DNA of 64,000 nt from Prosthecobacter sp. SYSU 5D2. Its GTDB lineage: Bacteria; Verrucomicrobiota; Verrucomicrobiia; Verrucomicrobiales; Verrucomicrobiaceae. The stretch lies in the NCBI RefSeq assembly GCF_039655865.1, contig NZ_JBBYXL010000004.1, positions 186,001 to 250,000 on the forward strand. The letters run 5' to 3'. Of this stretch, positions 1 through 8,553 are shown in pieces (position 1 is the stretch's first letter; each line of letters starts with the position of its first letter). The position numbers were made by a program, and so were the translations under genes. The notes beneath the pieces were generated by a model. The model ran no database searches. It saw only the letters and a program-made list of their open reading frames with translations, and had not been told where the DNA came from.

Positions 1-2
1 AC

Positions 3-470
3 CGCACCATCATCAATGTCCAGGGGGACGAACCCCTCATTTCCCCTGCACTCATTGATGAACTGGCCGTCGTCCTTCGCCGTGAGCCCCAAGTGCGCAT
101 GATCACCGCCGCCGCACCCATTCATGACGAGACCCAGGTCACCGATCCGAACGTCGTCAAAGTCGTCTTTGATGTGAAAGGCGACTCCCTTTACTTTTCC
201 CGCTCCCCCCTGCCCTTCGTGCGCAACCCCAGCCCCGGCGTGCGCCATTACCGGCATTTGGGGATTTATGGCTTTCAGCGCAGTTTTCTCTTTCAATTCG
301 TCGCCTGGCCTCCATCTCGTCTGGAGCAGACCGAATCGCTTGAGCAACTTCGCGCCGTCGAAAACGGCGTCCCGCTCCGCATCGTCCTCACCGACGACCT
401 CTCCCCCGGCGTTGACACGCCTGAACAGGCTGCCGCCATCGAAAAACAACTTCTTTCCCCCTCCCTCTGA
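3..470 (+). CDS. kdsB: 3-deoxy-manno-octulosonate cytidylyltransferase, 5'-truncated by window edge
   Basis: KdsB activates Kdo with CTP to form CMP-Kdo in the cytoplasm, for the lipid A-core of lipopolysaccharide. The reading frame is open from base 3 and begins inside the NVQGDEPLI motif of the family, so roughly the first 90-100 residues lie outside the window. The visible part also has the IYGF segment and ends in a TGA. The C-terminal AAAIEKQLLSPSL is unremarkable. The next gene, pyrG, makes CTP, the co-substrate of KdsB, and follows almost directly; the kdsB-pyrG pairing is known in other Gram-negatives. Its presence implies an LPS-bearing outer membrane. Confidence 0.93.
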   Translation, partial: RTIINVQGDEPLISPALIDELAVVLRREPQVRMITAAAPIHDETQVTDPNVVKVVFDVKGDSLYFSRSPLPFVRNPSPGVRHYRHLGIYGFQRSFLFQFVAWPPSRLEQTESLEQLRAVENGVPLRIVLTDDLSPGVDTPEQAAAIEKQLLSPSL

Positions 471-500
471 CCCATGCCTACCTCCCAGCAGCACCAGCCC

Positions 501-2120
501 ATGAAATACATCTTCGTCACCGGCGGAGTCGTCAGTTCACTTGGCAAAGGGCTGGCCGCATCCGCCCTCGGCACCCTGCTCGAACTCCGTGGCCTCAAGG
601 TCATCATGCAGAAGTTCGACCCCTATCTGAACATTGACCCCGGCACGATGAACCCCTACGAGCACGGGGAAGTTTACGTCCTGGATGACGGTGCTGAAAC
701 CGACCTCGACCTCGGCCATTACGAGCGCTTCACCCATACCAACCTCTCCCGACTGAACAACCTGACCAGCGGCCAGGTGTACCAGAGCGTGCTGAACAAG
801 GAGCGCGCGGGCAAATACCAGGGACGCACCGTCCAGGTCATCCCGCACGTGACCAACGAAATCAAGGACCGCATCAAGGAAGTGGCCACCAAGATGACGG
901 CCGATGTCATCATTACCGAAATCGGCGGCACCGTCGGTGACATTGAGGGCCTGCCTTTCCTGGAAGCCATCCGCCAGTTTGGTCACGAGACCGGCCAGGG
1001 CAATGTCCTGTTCATCCACGCCACCCTGGTCCCTTACATCAAGGCCGCCCAGGAGCTGAAGACCAAGCCCACCCAGCAATCCATCGCCAAGCTGCGGGAA
1101 ATCGGTATCGCCCCGCACATCATCCTCTGCCGGACTGAGCATCCTCTGGATCAGGACGTGCGCGAAAAAATCTCCCTCTTCGGCAACGTCCCCATTGAGG
1201 ACGTCATCGAGGTCCGCGACGTCAAGCATAGCATTTATGAAGTCCCCCTGAAGCTCCACGAAGAGCGCCTGGACGACGTCGTCTGCAAGCAGCTCAACCT
1301 CACCACCCACCAGCCTGACCTGGGCAAATGGCGCCATTTTGTCCAGCGCGTCATTCACCCCACCCACCACGTCCGCATCGGCGTCGTCGGCAAATACATT
1401 GAGCTTCAGGATGCCTACAAAAGCATCTACGAAGCCCTTACTCACGCCGGTGCCGCCAATGACTGCAAAGTGGACATCGTCCGCGTGGATGCAGAGGCCA
1501 TCGAAAAAGGCGGCCCCGACATCTACCTCAGCGGCCTCCAGGGCATCCTCATCCCCGGCGGTTTTGGCGACCGTGGCACCGAAGGCAAGATCCTCGCCAC
1601 GGGTTATGCCCGCCGCTGCGGCATCCCCTTCTTTGGCATCTGTCTCGGCATGCAGATTGCCGTCATCGAATTTGCTCGCAATGTCTGCGAGCTGAAAGAC
1701 GCCAACAGTACCGAGTTTGACAAAGCCACCCCCGCCCCCGTCATCAGCATGATGGAGGAGCAGAAAAAAGTGAAACAGCTCGGCGGCACCATGCGCCTGG
1801 GCAACTGGGTCACCCAGCTCACCCCTGGCTCCAAGGTCCACGACCTTTACAAGGAAACCGTCATCAACGAGCGCCACCGCCATCGTTACGAGGTCAATGA
1901 CGAGTACAAGGAGCAGCTCGAATCCCACGGCATGGTCATCAGCGGCATCTCCCAGAAGGGCGAGCTGGCTGAAACCATCGAGCTGCCAGACCATCCTTTC
2001 TTCGTCGCCTGCCAGTTCCACCCGGAATTCAGCAGCAAGCCCAACGACCCGCATCCGATTTTCAACGGCTTTGTCGCCGCCGCCCTCCACCACCACAGCG
2101 TGCCGGAGCCGCTCTGCTAA
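501..2120 (+). CDS. pyrG: CTP synthase (glutamine hydrolysing)
   Basis: Converts UTP to CTP with ATP and glutamine. The protein starts [17 protein letters not shown], the typical N-terminus of the synthetase domain with its ATP-binding loop, followed by [16 protein letters not shown] and the [12 protein letters not shown] motif. The C-terminal class I glutamine amidotransferase domain has the GICLGMQ nucleophile Cys and the FHPEF motif. About 539 residues is normal. An ATG at 474, three bases after the kdsB stop, would add nine residues (MPTSQQHQP) with no counterpart in the family, so 501 is preferred; 474 stays possible if translation is coupled. No Shine-Dalgarno is visible before either start. 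Confidence 0.96.
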   Translation: MKYIFVTGGVVSSLGKGLAASALGTLLELRGLKVIMQKFDPYLNIDPGTMNPYEHGEVYVLDDGAETDLDLGHYERFTHTNLSRLNNLTSGQVYQSVLNKERAGKYQGRTVQVIPHVTNEIKDRIKEVATKMTADVIITEIGGTVGDIEGLPFLEAIRQFGHETGQGNVLFIHATLVPYIKAAQELKTKPTQQSIAKLREIGIAPHIILCRTEHPLDQDVREKISLFGNVPIEDVIEVRDVKHSIYEVPLKLHEERLDDVVCKQLNLTTHQPDLGKWRHFVQRVIHPTHHVRIGVVGKYIELQDAYKSIYEALTHAGAANDCKVDIVRVDAEAIEKGGPDIYLSGLQGILIPGGFGDRGTEGKILATGYARRCGIPFFGICLGMQIAVIEFARNVCELKDANSTEFDKATPAPVISMMEEQKKVKQLGGTMRLGNWVTQLTPGSKVHDLYKETVINERHRHRYEVNDEYKEQLESHGMVISGISQKGELAETIELPDHPFFVACQFHPEFSSKPNDPHPIFNGFVAAALHHHSVPEPLC

Positions 2121-2177
2121 AGCATCCCTCGGGTTAAAATTTCGCTACATCCAGCCATGCACCGTCGTATTTGCCAC

Positions 2178-3428
2178 ATGACGGTTCGCTTGGCCTGCCT
2201 GCCTTTTCTCTTCCTGTATGTCTCCGCCTCTGCGCTTGAGACCCGGGTGGCATTCAAGGAGGCTCCGCATAAATATCTCGAATACAAACCGGACGACCGT
2301 TTCGCCCGTCTGCAAAAGCAAATCGAAAAGAGTGAGGTCAAGCTGGATACCACGGATGACAAAGCCTTCCTCGCCAGCCTGTTGAAGGCCCTGGACATCC
2401 CCGAGTCATCCCAGCTCCTCGTCTTCTCCGCCAGCTCCCTGCAGAGCGAGATCATCAACCCGCGAAACCCCCGCGCCCTCTATTTCAATGAGGACACCTA
2501 CATCGGCTATGTCCCTGGCGGCAAGGTGGAGATCATCGCCATGGACCCGGAAATGGGGGCCATGTTTTACATCTTCGAGCGTCTGCGCCCCGGCGGAGGG
2601 GTGCCGCCCATGATGAGGTCGGACAAATGTTTCAACTGCCATGCCGGCAATGCCACCCGCCGCGTGCCGGGCCTCATTGCCGAATCTCTCCTGCCCATGC
2701 TCAGCGGAGCCAGCCTGGAAACCTACCGCCGTGATGAACAGGGCCATCAAATTCCCCTGGAGAAGCGCTTCGGCGGCTGGCATCTGACCGGAAAGCATCA
2801 CCTCAAGGAGAACCTGGCCAATGTCATGGGCAGCACCAGCGCCTCACGCGGATTCCAAAAGACTCCCGTGGAGCCTGGCAAGATGTCCGACCTGGGCCTG
2901 CACCTGCGTCCCACCAGCGACATCCTCCCCCACCTCGTCCACGAGCACCAGATCGGCTTTGAAAACCGCGTTTTCCATGCCGCCTACGTCATGCGCCAGC
3001 TCCTGGCCGATGGCCGTGGCAGCCTGCCCATGTCCGCCAAACCGGAGCTTGAGGAACTGGCCGAAGAGCTCGCCCGTTACATCCTCTTTGTGGACGAGGC
3101 CAAACTTCCCCGCGAAGGCATCGAAGGCGATCCCGACTTCATCCGTGACTTTCAGCGTAACAAAAAGCCCGTCACTGCCGGCCCCTCCCTGAAGGATTTC
3201 GACCTGAAGACCCGCATTTTCAAATACCGCTGCAGCTACATGCTCTACACCGACTCCTGGCAAAAACTGCCCGCGATGCTCCGCGAGCGGGTTTATTTCA
3301 AAATGGCGGAGGGCCTTCGCGAACAGAACGCCAACCCGGCCTACGCCCACCTGCCATCCGAGGAAAAAAGGGCCATCCGCGTGATCCTGAAGGAAACCCT
3401 GCCCGGCCTGCCGTCTTGGTGGCGGTAA
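2178..3428 (+). CDS. Exported single-CxxCH (haem c-like) protein of unknown function
   Basis: About 416 residues with an N-terminal signal peptide (MTVRLACLPFLFLYVSASA). An upstream ATG at 2157 would add MHRRICH; 2178 gives the better signal sequence. Near residue 151 there is one CFNCH motif, a c-type haem attachment signature, within RSDKCFNCHAGNATRR. Further on, HEHQIGFENR carries two histidines that could be ligands. I do not recognise a wider family; it may be a monohaem electron carrier or an enzyme whose CxxCH binds haem or metal. The next two genes also encode exported small redox or metal-type proteins, which suggests a periplasmic redox context but proves nothing. Confidence 0.75.
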   Translation: MTVRLACLPFLFLYVSASALETRVAFKEAPHKYLEYKPDDRFARLQKQIEKSEVKLDTTDDKAFLASLLKALDIPESSQLLVFSASSLQSEIINPRNPRALYFNEDTYIGYVPGGKVEIIAMDPEMGAMFYIFERLRPGGGVPPMMRSDKCFNCHAGNATRRVPGLIAESLLPMLSGASLETYRRDEQGHQIPLEKRFGGWHLTGKHHLKENLANVMGSTSASRGFQKTPVEPGKMSDLGLHLRPTSDILPHLVHEHQIGFENRVFHAAYVMRQLLADGRGSLPMSAKPELEELAEELARYILFVDEAKLPREGIEGDPDFIRDFQRNKKPVTAGPSLKDFDLKTRIFKYRCSYMLYTDSWQKLPAMLRERVYFKMAEGLREQNANPAYAHLPSEEKRAIRVILKETLPGLPSWWR

Positions 3429-3594
3429 GGTGACGATTCTGTGCACGATTCAACGTTTCCGTTCGTAATGATGACCAACCAACGCTGCCGGGAATAAAAT
3501 CCCCGGTCATGCGTCTGATCCCTGTCCCGCACCACAGTCCTTCACGGAAAAGGTGCGAAACACCAAACCGACAAACCAAACCAACGAACATCCT

Positions 3595-3972
3595 ATGAAG
3601 AAACTGCTCGCTATCGCTCTCTCCCTCTTCGCCGCCTCCGCCATGGCTGCCGAGTATCCTGATATCAGCATTGCCGACCTCAAAACGGCCATCGCTGAAA
3701 AGAAAGTTGTCGTCATTGACGTCAATGGTTCTGATTCCTATGAAGCCGGCCGAGTGCCGACCGCCATTGACTTCGCCTCCAAAGGTGGTGAGCTTGAAAA
3801 GGTTCTCCCTGCTGACAAGGACACCCTCGTCGTCGCTTATTGCGGCGGCCCAAGCTGCAGCGCTTACAAAAAGGCTGCCAACAAGGCCAAGGAACTGGGC
3901 TACACCAATGTGAAGCACCTTTCCGCCGGCATCTCCGGTTGGAAGAAGGCTGGTGAAACCCTCGAGAAGTAA
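3595..3972 (+). CDS. Exported rhodanese-like domain protein
   Basis: About 125 residues: a clean signal peptide (MKKLLAIALSLFAASAMAA), then one rhodanese fold with VVVIDVNGSDSYEAGRVPTA and the active-site loop beginning at Cys83 (YCGGPSCSA), ending with the typical SAGISGWKKAG. Single-domain periplasmic rhodaneses are thought to handle persulfide or other sulfur transfer, but substrates vary. The start at 3595 is set by the signal peptide; the frame is open further upstream. There is no Shine-Dalgarno. A strong terminator hairpin follows, so the gene is probably transcribed alone or as the end of a unit. Confidence 0.88.
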   Translation: MKKLLAIALSLFAASAMAAEYPDISIADLKTAIAEKKVVVIDVNGSDSYEAGRVPTAIDFASKGGELEKVLPADKDTLVVAYCGGPSCSAYKKAANKAKELGYTNVKHLSAGISGWKKAGETLEK

Positions 3973-3989
3973 TTCTCTGATCTGACTGA

Positions 3990-4027
3990 CGCCGGGATGC
4001 TGGACAAATCCACATCCCGGCGTTTTT
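3990..4027 (+). terminator. Rho-independent terminator after the rhodanese gene
   Basis: A perfect 10-bp stem (CGCCGGGATG at 3990-3999 with CATCCCGGCG at 4013-4022), 13-nt loop, followed by TTTTT at 4023-4027. It lies 18 bases after the rhodanese stop. Confidence 0.88.
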
Positions 4028-4053
4028 ATACCTCCTGCCCGCAATCCCATTTT

Positions 4054-4365
4054 ATGAAAAAACTCTTCCTCGCCCTCACTCTCCTCATTTCCGCCGCCCT
4101 GCATGCCGCTGATGACAAGAAAACGGTCACCTATGAAGGCGAGATCACCGGTGTGGTCTGCGCCTCCTGCAAAGCCCACATCACCGCCGCCCTCACCCAG
4201 AAGCTGACGGATGTCGTTAGTGTGGATGTGAAACCTGGTGAAACACCGGAAAGCCAGAAACTCATTCTCGTGTCTCACAATGGGGACATCACCAAGGAAT
4301 CCGCCACTGAGGCTCTCGGCACCTACGCCAAGAACTACCAGATCCTCAGTCTGGCCAAGAAGTAA
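4054..4365 (+). CDS. Exported small CxxC heavy-metal-associated-type protein
   Basis: About 103 residues with signal peptide MKKLFLALTLLISAALHAA. The mature part runs VTYEGEITGVVCASCKAHITAALTQK, with Cys36 and Cys39 in a CxxC placed at the start of a helix as in HMA/CopZ-type metal-binding folds; the beta-alpha-beta pattern that follows (DVVSVDVKPG, ESATEALGTY) fits that fold. It may bind copper or another soft metal in the periplasm; this is inference. It has its own terminator on each side, so it is probably a single-gene unit. No ribosome-binding site is visible. Confidence 0.78.
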   Translation: MKKLFLALTLLISAALHAADDKKTVTYEGEITGVVCASCKAHITAALTQKLTDVVSVDVKPGETPESQKLILVSHNGDITKESATEALGTYAKNYQILSLAKK

Positions 4366-4390
4366 GCCTCCGTTCCCAGCATTTTTCGAA

Positions 4391-4416
4391 AGGGCCGTCC
4401 TCTGACGGCCCTTTTT
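4391..4416 (+). terminator. Rho-independent terminator after the CxxC protein
   Basis: AGGGCCGTC (4391-4399) pairs with GACGGCCCT (4404-4412) across a 4-nt loop and is followed by TTTT. It sits 26 bases after the stop codon. Confidence 0.9.
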
Positions 4417-4509
4417 GTTAGGCCGTCCATGCGGTGAAAAAATTTGTCCGGTTTTCACCCCAAATGCGGGAGGTAACAAGCAACCCGCGTTTAGTCACTT
4501 CTGCCAGCC

Positions 4510-7500
4510 ATGATCCGCTTCATCCTGACCTCCCTATGCCTTCTGTCCATTGCCCAGGCCCAGTTGCCACTGGAGCTGAAACCCGGCACCCGGGTGGCCC
4601 TGGTGGGCAATTCCCTGTTCGACCGGATGCGGGACTACGGCACTTTCGAGGCCCTGCTGCACCAGAAGTTCCCGGAGCACCGGCTCATCGTCCGAAATCT
4701 GGCCTGGAGCGCCGATGAAGTAGCCCTGCGTCCTCGCCCGGACGGATTCGGTGACCTGAACCAGCACCTCACCGAGCATCAGGCAGATGTGATCTTTGCG
4801 GCCTTTGGGTTCAACGAATCCTTCAAGGGCCAGGAAGGACTGGCGGAATTTGAGACCCTGCTGAAAGCCTTCCTCATCGAGCTGAAGAGCCATCGCTACA
4901 ATGGCAAGTCGGCCCCGCAGATTGTGCTTGTCTCCCCCACTCCAGCGGAGAAACCGCATGAAGATCTAAATGCTCAGATCCAGCCTTATAGCGAGGCCAT
5001 GAAGAAGGTGGCACAAGCTGAAGGCGTTGGCTTTGCGGAGGTATTCTCCACGATGAATGAGCGGATGGATGCTCCGGCCTATACCATCAACGGCGTTCAC
5101 TTGAACGAGCAGGGATACCGCCTCTTTGCCGAGGAGCTATACCGGGCCACCTTTGATGAAACGGCCCCCACGCTGAATGAAGCTGTGCGCGCTGCGGTGG
5201 TGGAGAAGGAGACAAAGTTCTTCCAGTATTATCGGCCGCTTAACTACTACTACATCAAAGGCGGCCGTGCGGAGCCGTATGGGGTGGTGAACTTTCCGGG
5301 GGAGCTGGAGAAGCTGAAGCAGATGGTGGCCATCCGTGACGGCGTCATTTGGGACATCGCCGCAGGCAAGACTCCGGTTCAAACGGATGCTCCAGAGACG
5401 GCGATTGCCGCGCTTATAGACGACTCCAAGACCACTCCCCTGCCCTCCATCACGGGGGACCGGCCGGTGAATGAATGGATGAGTGCGGAGGACGAGCTGA
5501 AGTCGTTTCAGATTGATCCGCGCTTTGAGGTGTCTTGTTTTGCCAGTGAGGAAGACTTCCCGGAGTTTGTGAAACCTATCGCAATGCGATTTGATGCCAA
5601 AGGCCGCCTGTGGGTGAGCACGAGCACCACGTATCCGCAGATCCTTCCCGGCCATGTGCCTGAGGACAAGATCCTGATTTTGGAAGACACCAACAACGAC
5701 GGCAAGGCGGACAAGTGCAGCGTGTGGGCCGACAAGCTGCACATCCCGCTGAGCTTTGAGCTGGGCCATGGCGGCGTGTATGTCTCCGACCAGCCGCACC
5801 TGACCTTCCTCAAGGATACCGATGGCGACGGCAAGGCGGATCACCGGGAGAAGCTGCTGACCGGCTTCGGCACGGAGGACAGCCACCATGCGCTCCATGA
5901 CTTTGTGTGGAGCCCGGAGGGTGACCTCATCTTCCGTGAGAGCATCTTTCATCACAGCCAGGTGGAGACGCCTTATGGGCCGGTGCGGGCGCGTGAGAGC
6001 AGCTTCTTCCGATATACTCCGGAGACCGGCAGGCTGCTGGCCTTTGGCAGTTATCTGAGCACGAATCCCTGGGGCATCACCTTTGATGACTGGGGTTTCC
6101 ATGTCGGCAGCCACCCGGTATTCGCCAGCGCGGTGCATGCGCTGAATGCCCCGTATCCGGACATCCATGTGCCAGCGGGCGGTTTTATCCCGGCGTATAG
6201 CGGCACCTGCGGCCAGGAGTTCCTGAGCAGCAGCCACTGGCCCGCCGACTTGCGCAAAAAGCATTTTATGCGCGTGCGGTATAAACCCACCAACGAGGTG
6301 GAACTGCACGAATGGGTGGAGCACGACAGCCACTTTGAAGAGAAGAAGGTCGGTATTGTCTTCCAGTCCACCAACCTCAGCTTTATCCCTGTGGACATCC
6401 AGCAAGGACCGGATGGTGCCATGTATGTGGCCGACTGGTATAACCCCGTCAAAGGCCACATGCAGTATTCCCTGCGCGATACCCGTCGCGATAAAAAGAG
6501 CGGCCGCATCTGGCGCATCACCGCCAAGAACCAGCCTCTGGAAGAGGCCCCAAAGATCGCCGGGGCAGCCATTCCTGAACTGCTGGATCTGCTAAAGAGC
6601 GAGAACTACCGGACACGGTATCGGGCGAAGGTGGAGTTGAGGGAAAGGTTCGCCGCAGGAATCGACGGAAATGATGACTCAATAGGCGAGTGGATGCGTC
6701 GTGAATTTGATGGTGAACTCAAGCCAGAATGGCATCGGCTGGCTCTTGAGACACTTTGGTTGTTCCAAAGCTTCACAAGAATTGAACAGGGGCAAACGTT
6801 GGGACAGAAGCTCGAGATGGGTGAGTTGCTCCAAGACGTGTTTGCCGAAATTCTTCTTGAGAAGGGCGCTCCGGCAGTTCGAGCCGCCGCCGCCCGAAGT
6901 CTGAGATGGGAGTTTGATAACTTTCCCGTCGCAGAGTATCTTCAGAATGCATCTAACGACAAATCCGGCATCGTCCGCCTGGAAGCGGCCATCTCGGCCA
7001 GTTACATCGGCACCCCGGAGGCTCTGGAGGCGGCGCTGGATTTGCTGAAGCATCCGATGGACGAATATTTGACCTATGCGCTGCGGACGGCTTTGGACAG
7101 TCACACGCTGCAACCGTTGTGGAAAGGCAATGCGGAGTTTATGGCGAAGCATCCAGAGCTGGAATCCTTTTTGAAGGAGTCTGAGCCAAAGAAACCCAAC
7201 TGGCTGTCCAAGAAAAAGAAGGCGGAGAAGCCGGATCCTTTTGATGACCAGGCGGGGCTGCAAACGGTGATGATCAAGACGATCCCGGAGCGGCTGCTGT
7301 TTGATGTGCGTGAGTTCACCGTGAAACCAGGCGCACCGGTGAAGCTGGTTTTTGACAATCCGGACGTGACACCTCACAACCTGCTCATCGTGCAGCCTGG
7401 CGCGGCGGATGAAGTGGGCATGGCGGGCAATGAGATGGCGAAGCTGCCGGACGGCATGGCCAAGGGGTTCCTGCCGGACAGCCCGAAGATCCTGCATCAT

Positions 7501-7632
7501 ACCAAGATGCTGATGCAGGGGGAGCGGGAAGTCTTGCGGTTCAAGGCCCCGGATGCACCGGGGCGGTATCCGTATATCTGCACCTTCCCCGGTCACTGGC
7601 TGGTGATGAAGGGGGAGATGATCGTACAGTAG
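4510..7632 (+). CDS. PVC-type multidomain protein: SGNH hydrolase, propeller, HEAT repeats, C-terminal cupredoxin
   Basis: 1040 residues with signal peptide MIRFILTSLCLLSIAQA. In order: an SGNH/GDSL-like domain to about residue 220 (VALVGNSLFDRM, GFNES, NGVHLNEQGYRLF); a long beta-propeller of the membrane-bound dehydrogenase type common in Planctomycetes and Verrucomicrobia (about 330-680, with repeated DTDGDGKADH and DTNNDGKADK segments); a helical HEAT-like stretch (about 690-890); and a type 1 copper domain at about 940-1040. The copper site is complete by pattern: TPHN, then Cys1024-x4-His1029-x3-Met1033 as in azurin. The CxxCH haem domain found in many relatives is absent. Likely secreted; it may act on large organic substrates and pass electrons to copper, but no substrate is known. 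The TAG stop lies at the edge of a repeated hairpin element. Confidence 0.85.
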   Translation: MIRFILTSLCLLSIAQAQLPLELKPGTRVALVGNSLFDRMRDYGTFEALLHQKFPEHRLIVRNLAWSADEVALRPRPDGFGDLNQHLTEHQADVIFAAFGFNESFKGQEGLAEFETLLKAFLIELKSHRYNGKSAPQIVLVSPTPAEKPHEDLNAQIQPYSEAMKKVAQAEGVGFAEVFSTMNERMDAPAYTINGVHLNEQGYRLFAEELYRATFDETAPTLNEAVRAAVVEKETKFFQYYRPLNYYYIKGGRAEPYGVVNFPGELEKLKQMVAIRDGVIWDIAAGKTPVQTDAPETAIAALIDDSKTTPLPSITGDRPVNEWMSAEDELKSFQIDPRFEVSCFASEEDFPEFVKPIAMRFDAKGRLWVSTSTTYPQILPGHVPEDKILILEDTNNDGKADKCSVWADKLHIPLSFELGHGGVYVSDQPHLTFLKDTDGDGKADHREKLLTGFGTEDSHHALHDFVWSPEGDLIFRESIFHHSQVETPYGPVRARESSFFRYTPETGRLLAFGSYLSTNPWGITFDDWGFHVGSHPVFASAVHALNAPYPDIHVPAGGFIPAYSGTCGQEFLSSSHWPADLRKKHFMRVRYKPTNEVELHEWVEHDSHFEEKKVGIVFQSTNLSFIPVDIQQGPDGAMYVADWYNPVKGHMQYSLRDTRRDKKSGRIWRITAKNQPLEEAPKIAGAAIPELLDLLKSENYRTRYRAKVELRERFAAGIDGNDDSIGEWMRREFDGELKPEWHRLALETLWLFQSFTRIEQGQTLGQKLEMGELLQDVFAEILLEKGAPAVRAAAARSLRWEFDNFPVAEYLQNASNDKSGIVRLEAAISASYIGTPEALEAALDLLKHPMDEYLTYALRTALDSHTLQPLWKGNAEFMAKHPELESFLKESEPKKPNWLSKKKKAEKPDPFDDQAGLQTVMIKTIPERLLFDVREFTVKPGAPVKLVFDNPDVTPHNLLIVQPGAADEVGMAGNEMAKLPDGMAKGFLPDSPKILHHTKMLMQGEREVLRFKAPDAPGRYPYICTFPGHWLVMKGEMIVQ

Positions 7633-7654
7633 TCATCACTCTCCGAGTGATGCG
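7630..7654 (-). repeat. Dispersed hairpin element, copy A
   Basis: CATCACTC (7634-7641) and GAGTGATG (7645-7652) form an 8-bp stem with a 3-nt loop. Read on the minus strand it matches 24 of 28 positions of the element at 16781-16808 (core CATCACTCGGAKAGTGATG). It starts at the stop codon of the upstream gene and has no T-run. A second small palindrome, GCGGACG/CGTCCGC, lies just after it at 7663-7680. Confidence 0.75.
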
Positions 7655-7757
7655 GGGTTGTTGCGGACGAGGGCGTCCGCACTCCGTGGTCTGCTCTTGG
7701 ACGGTGACAAAACGACTTTTTGGAGGCGGAGGCGGGGGTTTTGTTTCAGGGTGGGGA

Positions 7758-8537
7758 ATGACACCGGCTGAACTTTTTCTTGATCACTCTGCGGACCTTT
7801 TTAAGCGCGTGCGCGAGCAGTTGCCTGCGATCCAGGAGACGGCGGATCTGTTTGCGAAGACGATTCTGGCGGGGCAGATGGTGCATGTGTTTGGGTCGGG
7901 GCACAGCCGCATTTTGGTGGAGGAGATGTGGCCGCGGTATGGATCGTTTCCGGGATTCAATCCGATTGTGGAACTGAGCCTGACGTTTCATAACCTGGTG
8001 GTCGGGGCCAATGGGCAAAGGCAGGCGATGTTCCTGGAGAATGTCAGCGGACTGGCGGCGCGGATTTTGCGAAACTTTGACCTGAAGGCGGGGGACAGTG
8101 CGCTGGTGGTGTCCTCCAGCGGCTGCAATGTGGTGCCGGTGGAGATGGCGGAGGAGTTTCAGCGGCGCGGAGTGAAGGTGGTGGCGCTGATTTCCAAGGA
8201 CCATGCGGAGGCGAGCACGACGCGGCATCCGGGCGGGAAGAAGCTGCAGGACTTTGCGGACATCGTGCTGGATACGGGTGCTCCTGTTGGGGATGCGATG
8301 GTGAAGATCGAAGGACTGGAGACGCCGGTGGCCCCGGGGAGCACGGTGGGCGGGTGCCTGATCGTAAATGCGGTGAAGGCGGAGGTGGCGCAACGGCTGA
8401 CGCAGGCTGGGCAGCCGCCGAAGGTGCTGACAGCGGGAGTGCTGGTGGGGGGGGTAAAGGCGACGGCACTTTTTGAGGCGGCGTATGATGAGCATGCGCG
8501 GCGGCTGGCCCCCTATTATCAGGGGCTGGGGGTTTGA
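7758..8537 (+). CDS. SIS-domain sugar isomerase/phosphosugar-binding protein
   Basis: About 259 residues, cytoplasmic. A SIS fold is shown by VHVFGSGHSRILVEEMWPR near the N-terminus and ALVVSSSGCNVVPVEMA, the serine-rich phosphosugar loop, in the middle. The pattern fits the UPF0309/sugar isomerase-domain family, related to MurQ and GckR, which bind or act on phosphorylated amino sugars. The true substrate is unknown. The frame is open upstream to 7647, but that extension is Gly/Arg-rich junk over a repeat, so 7758 is chosen. The two neighbouring MFS transporters make a role in sugar or sugar-acid use plausible, but nothing here proves it. Confidence 0.85.
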   Translation: MTPAELFLDHSADLFKRVREQLPAIQETADLFAKTILAGQMVHVFGSGHSRILVEEMWPRYGSFPGFNPIVELSLTFHNLVVGANGQRQAMFLENVSGLAARILRNFDLKAGDSALVVSSSGCNVVPVEMAEEFQRRGVKVVALISKDHAEASTTRHPGGKKLQDFADIVLDTGAPVGDAMVKIEGLETPVAPGSTVGGCLIVNAVKAEVAQRLTQAGQPPKVLTAGVLVGGVKATALFEAAYDEHARRLAPYYQGLGV

Positions 8538-8553
8538 GAAGACTGCAGAAGAA

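Noticed and set aside
537-2096. 519-codon open frame on the minus strand opposite pyrG
   Set aside because: It mirrors the strongly conserved pyrG frame; the long antisense frame is a by-product of GC-rich codon use.
5137-7596. Minus-strand frames of 440 and 305 codons opposite the 1040-residue protein
   Set aside because: No protein family pattern; the plus-strand protein has a continuous set of domains.
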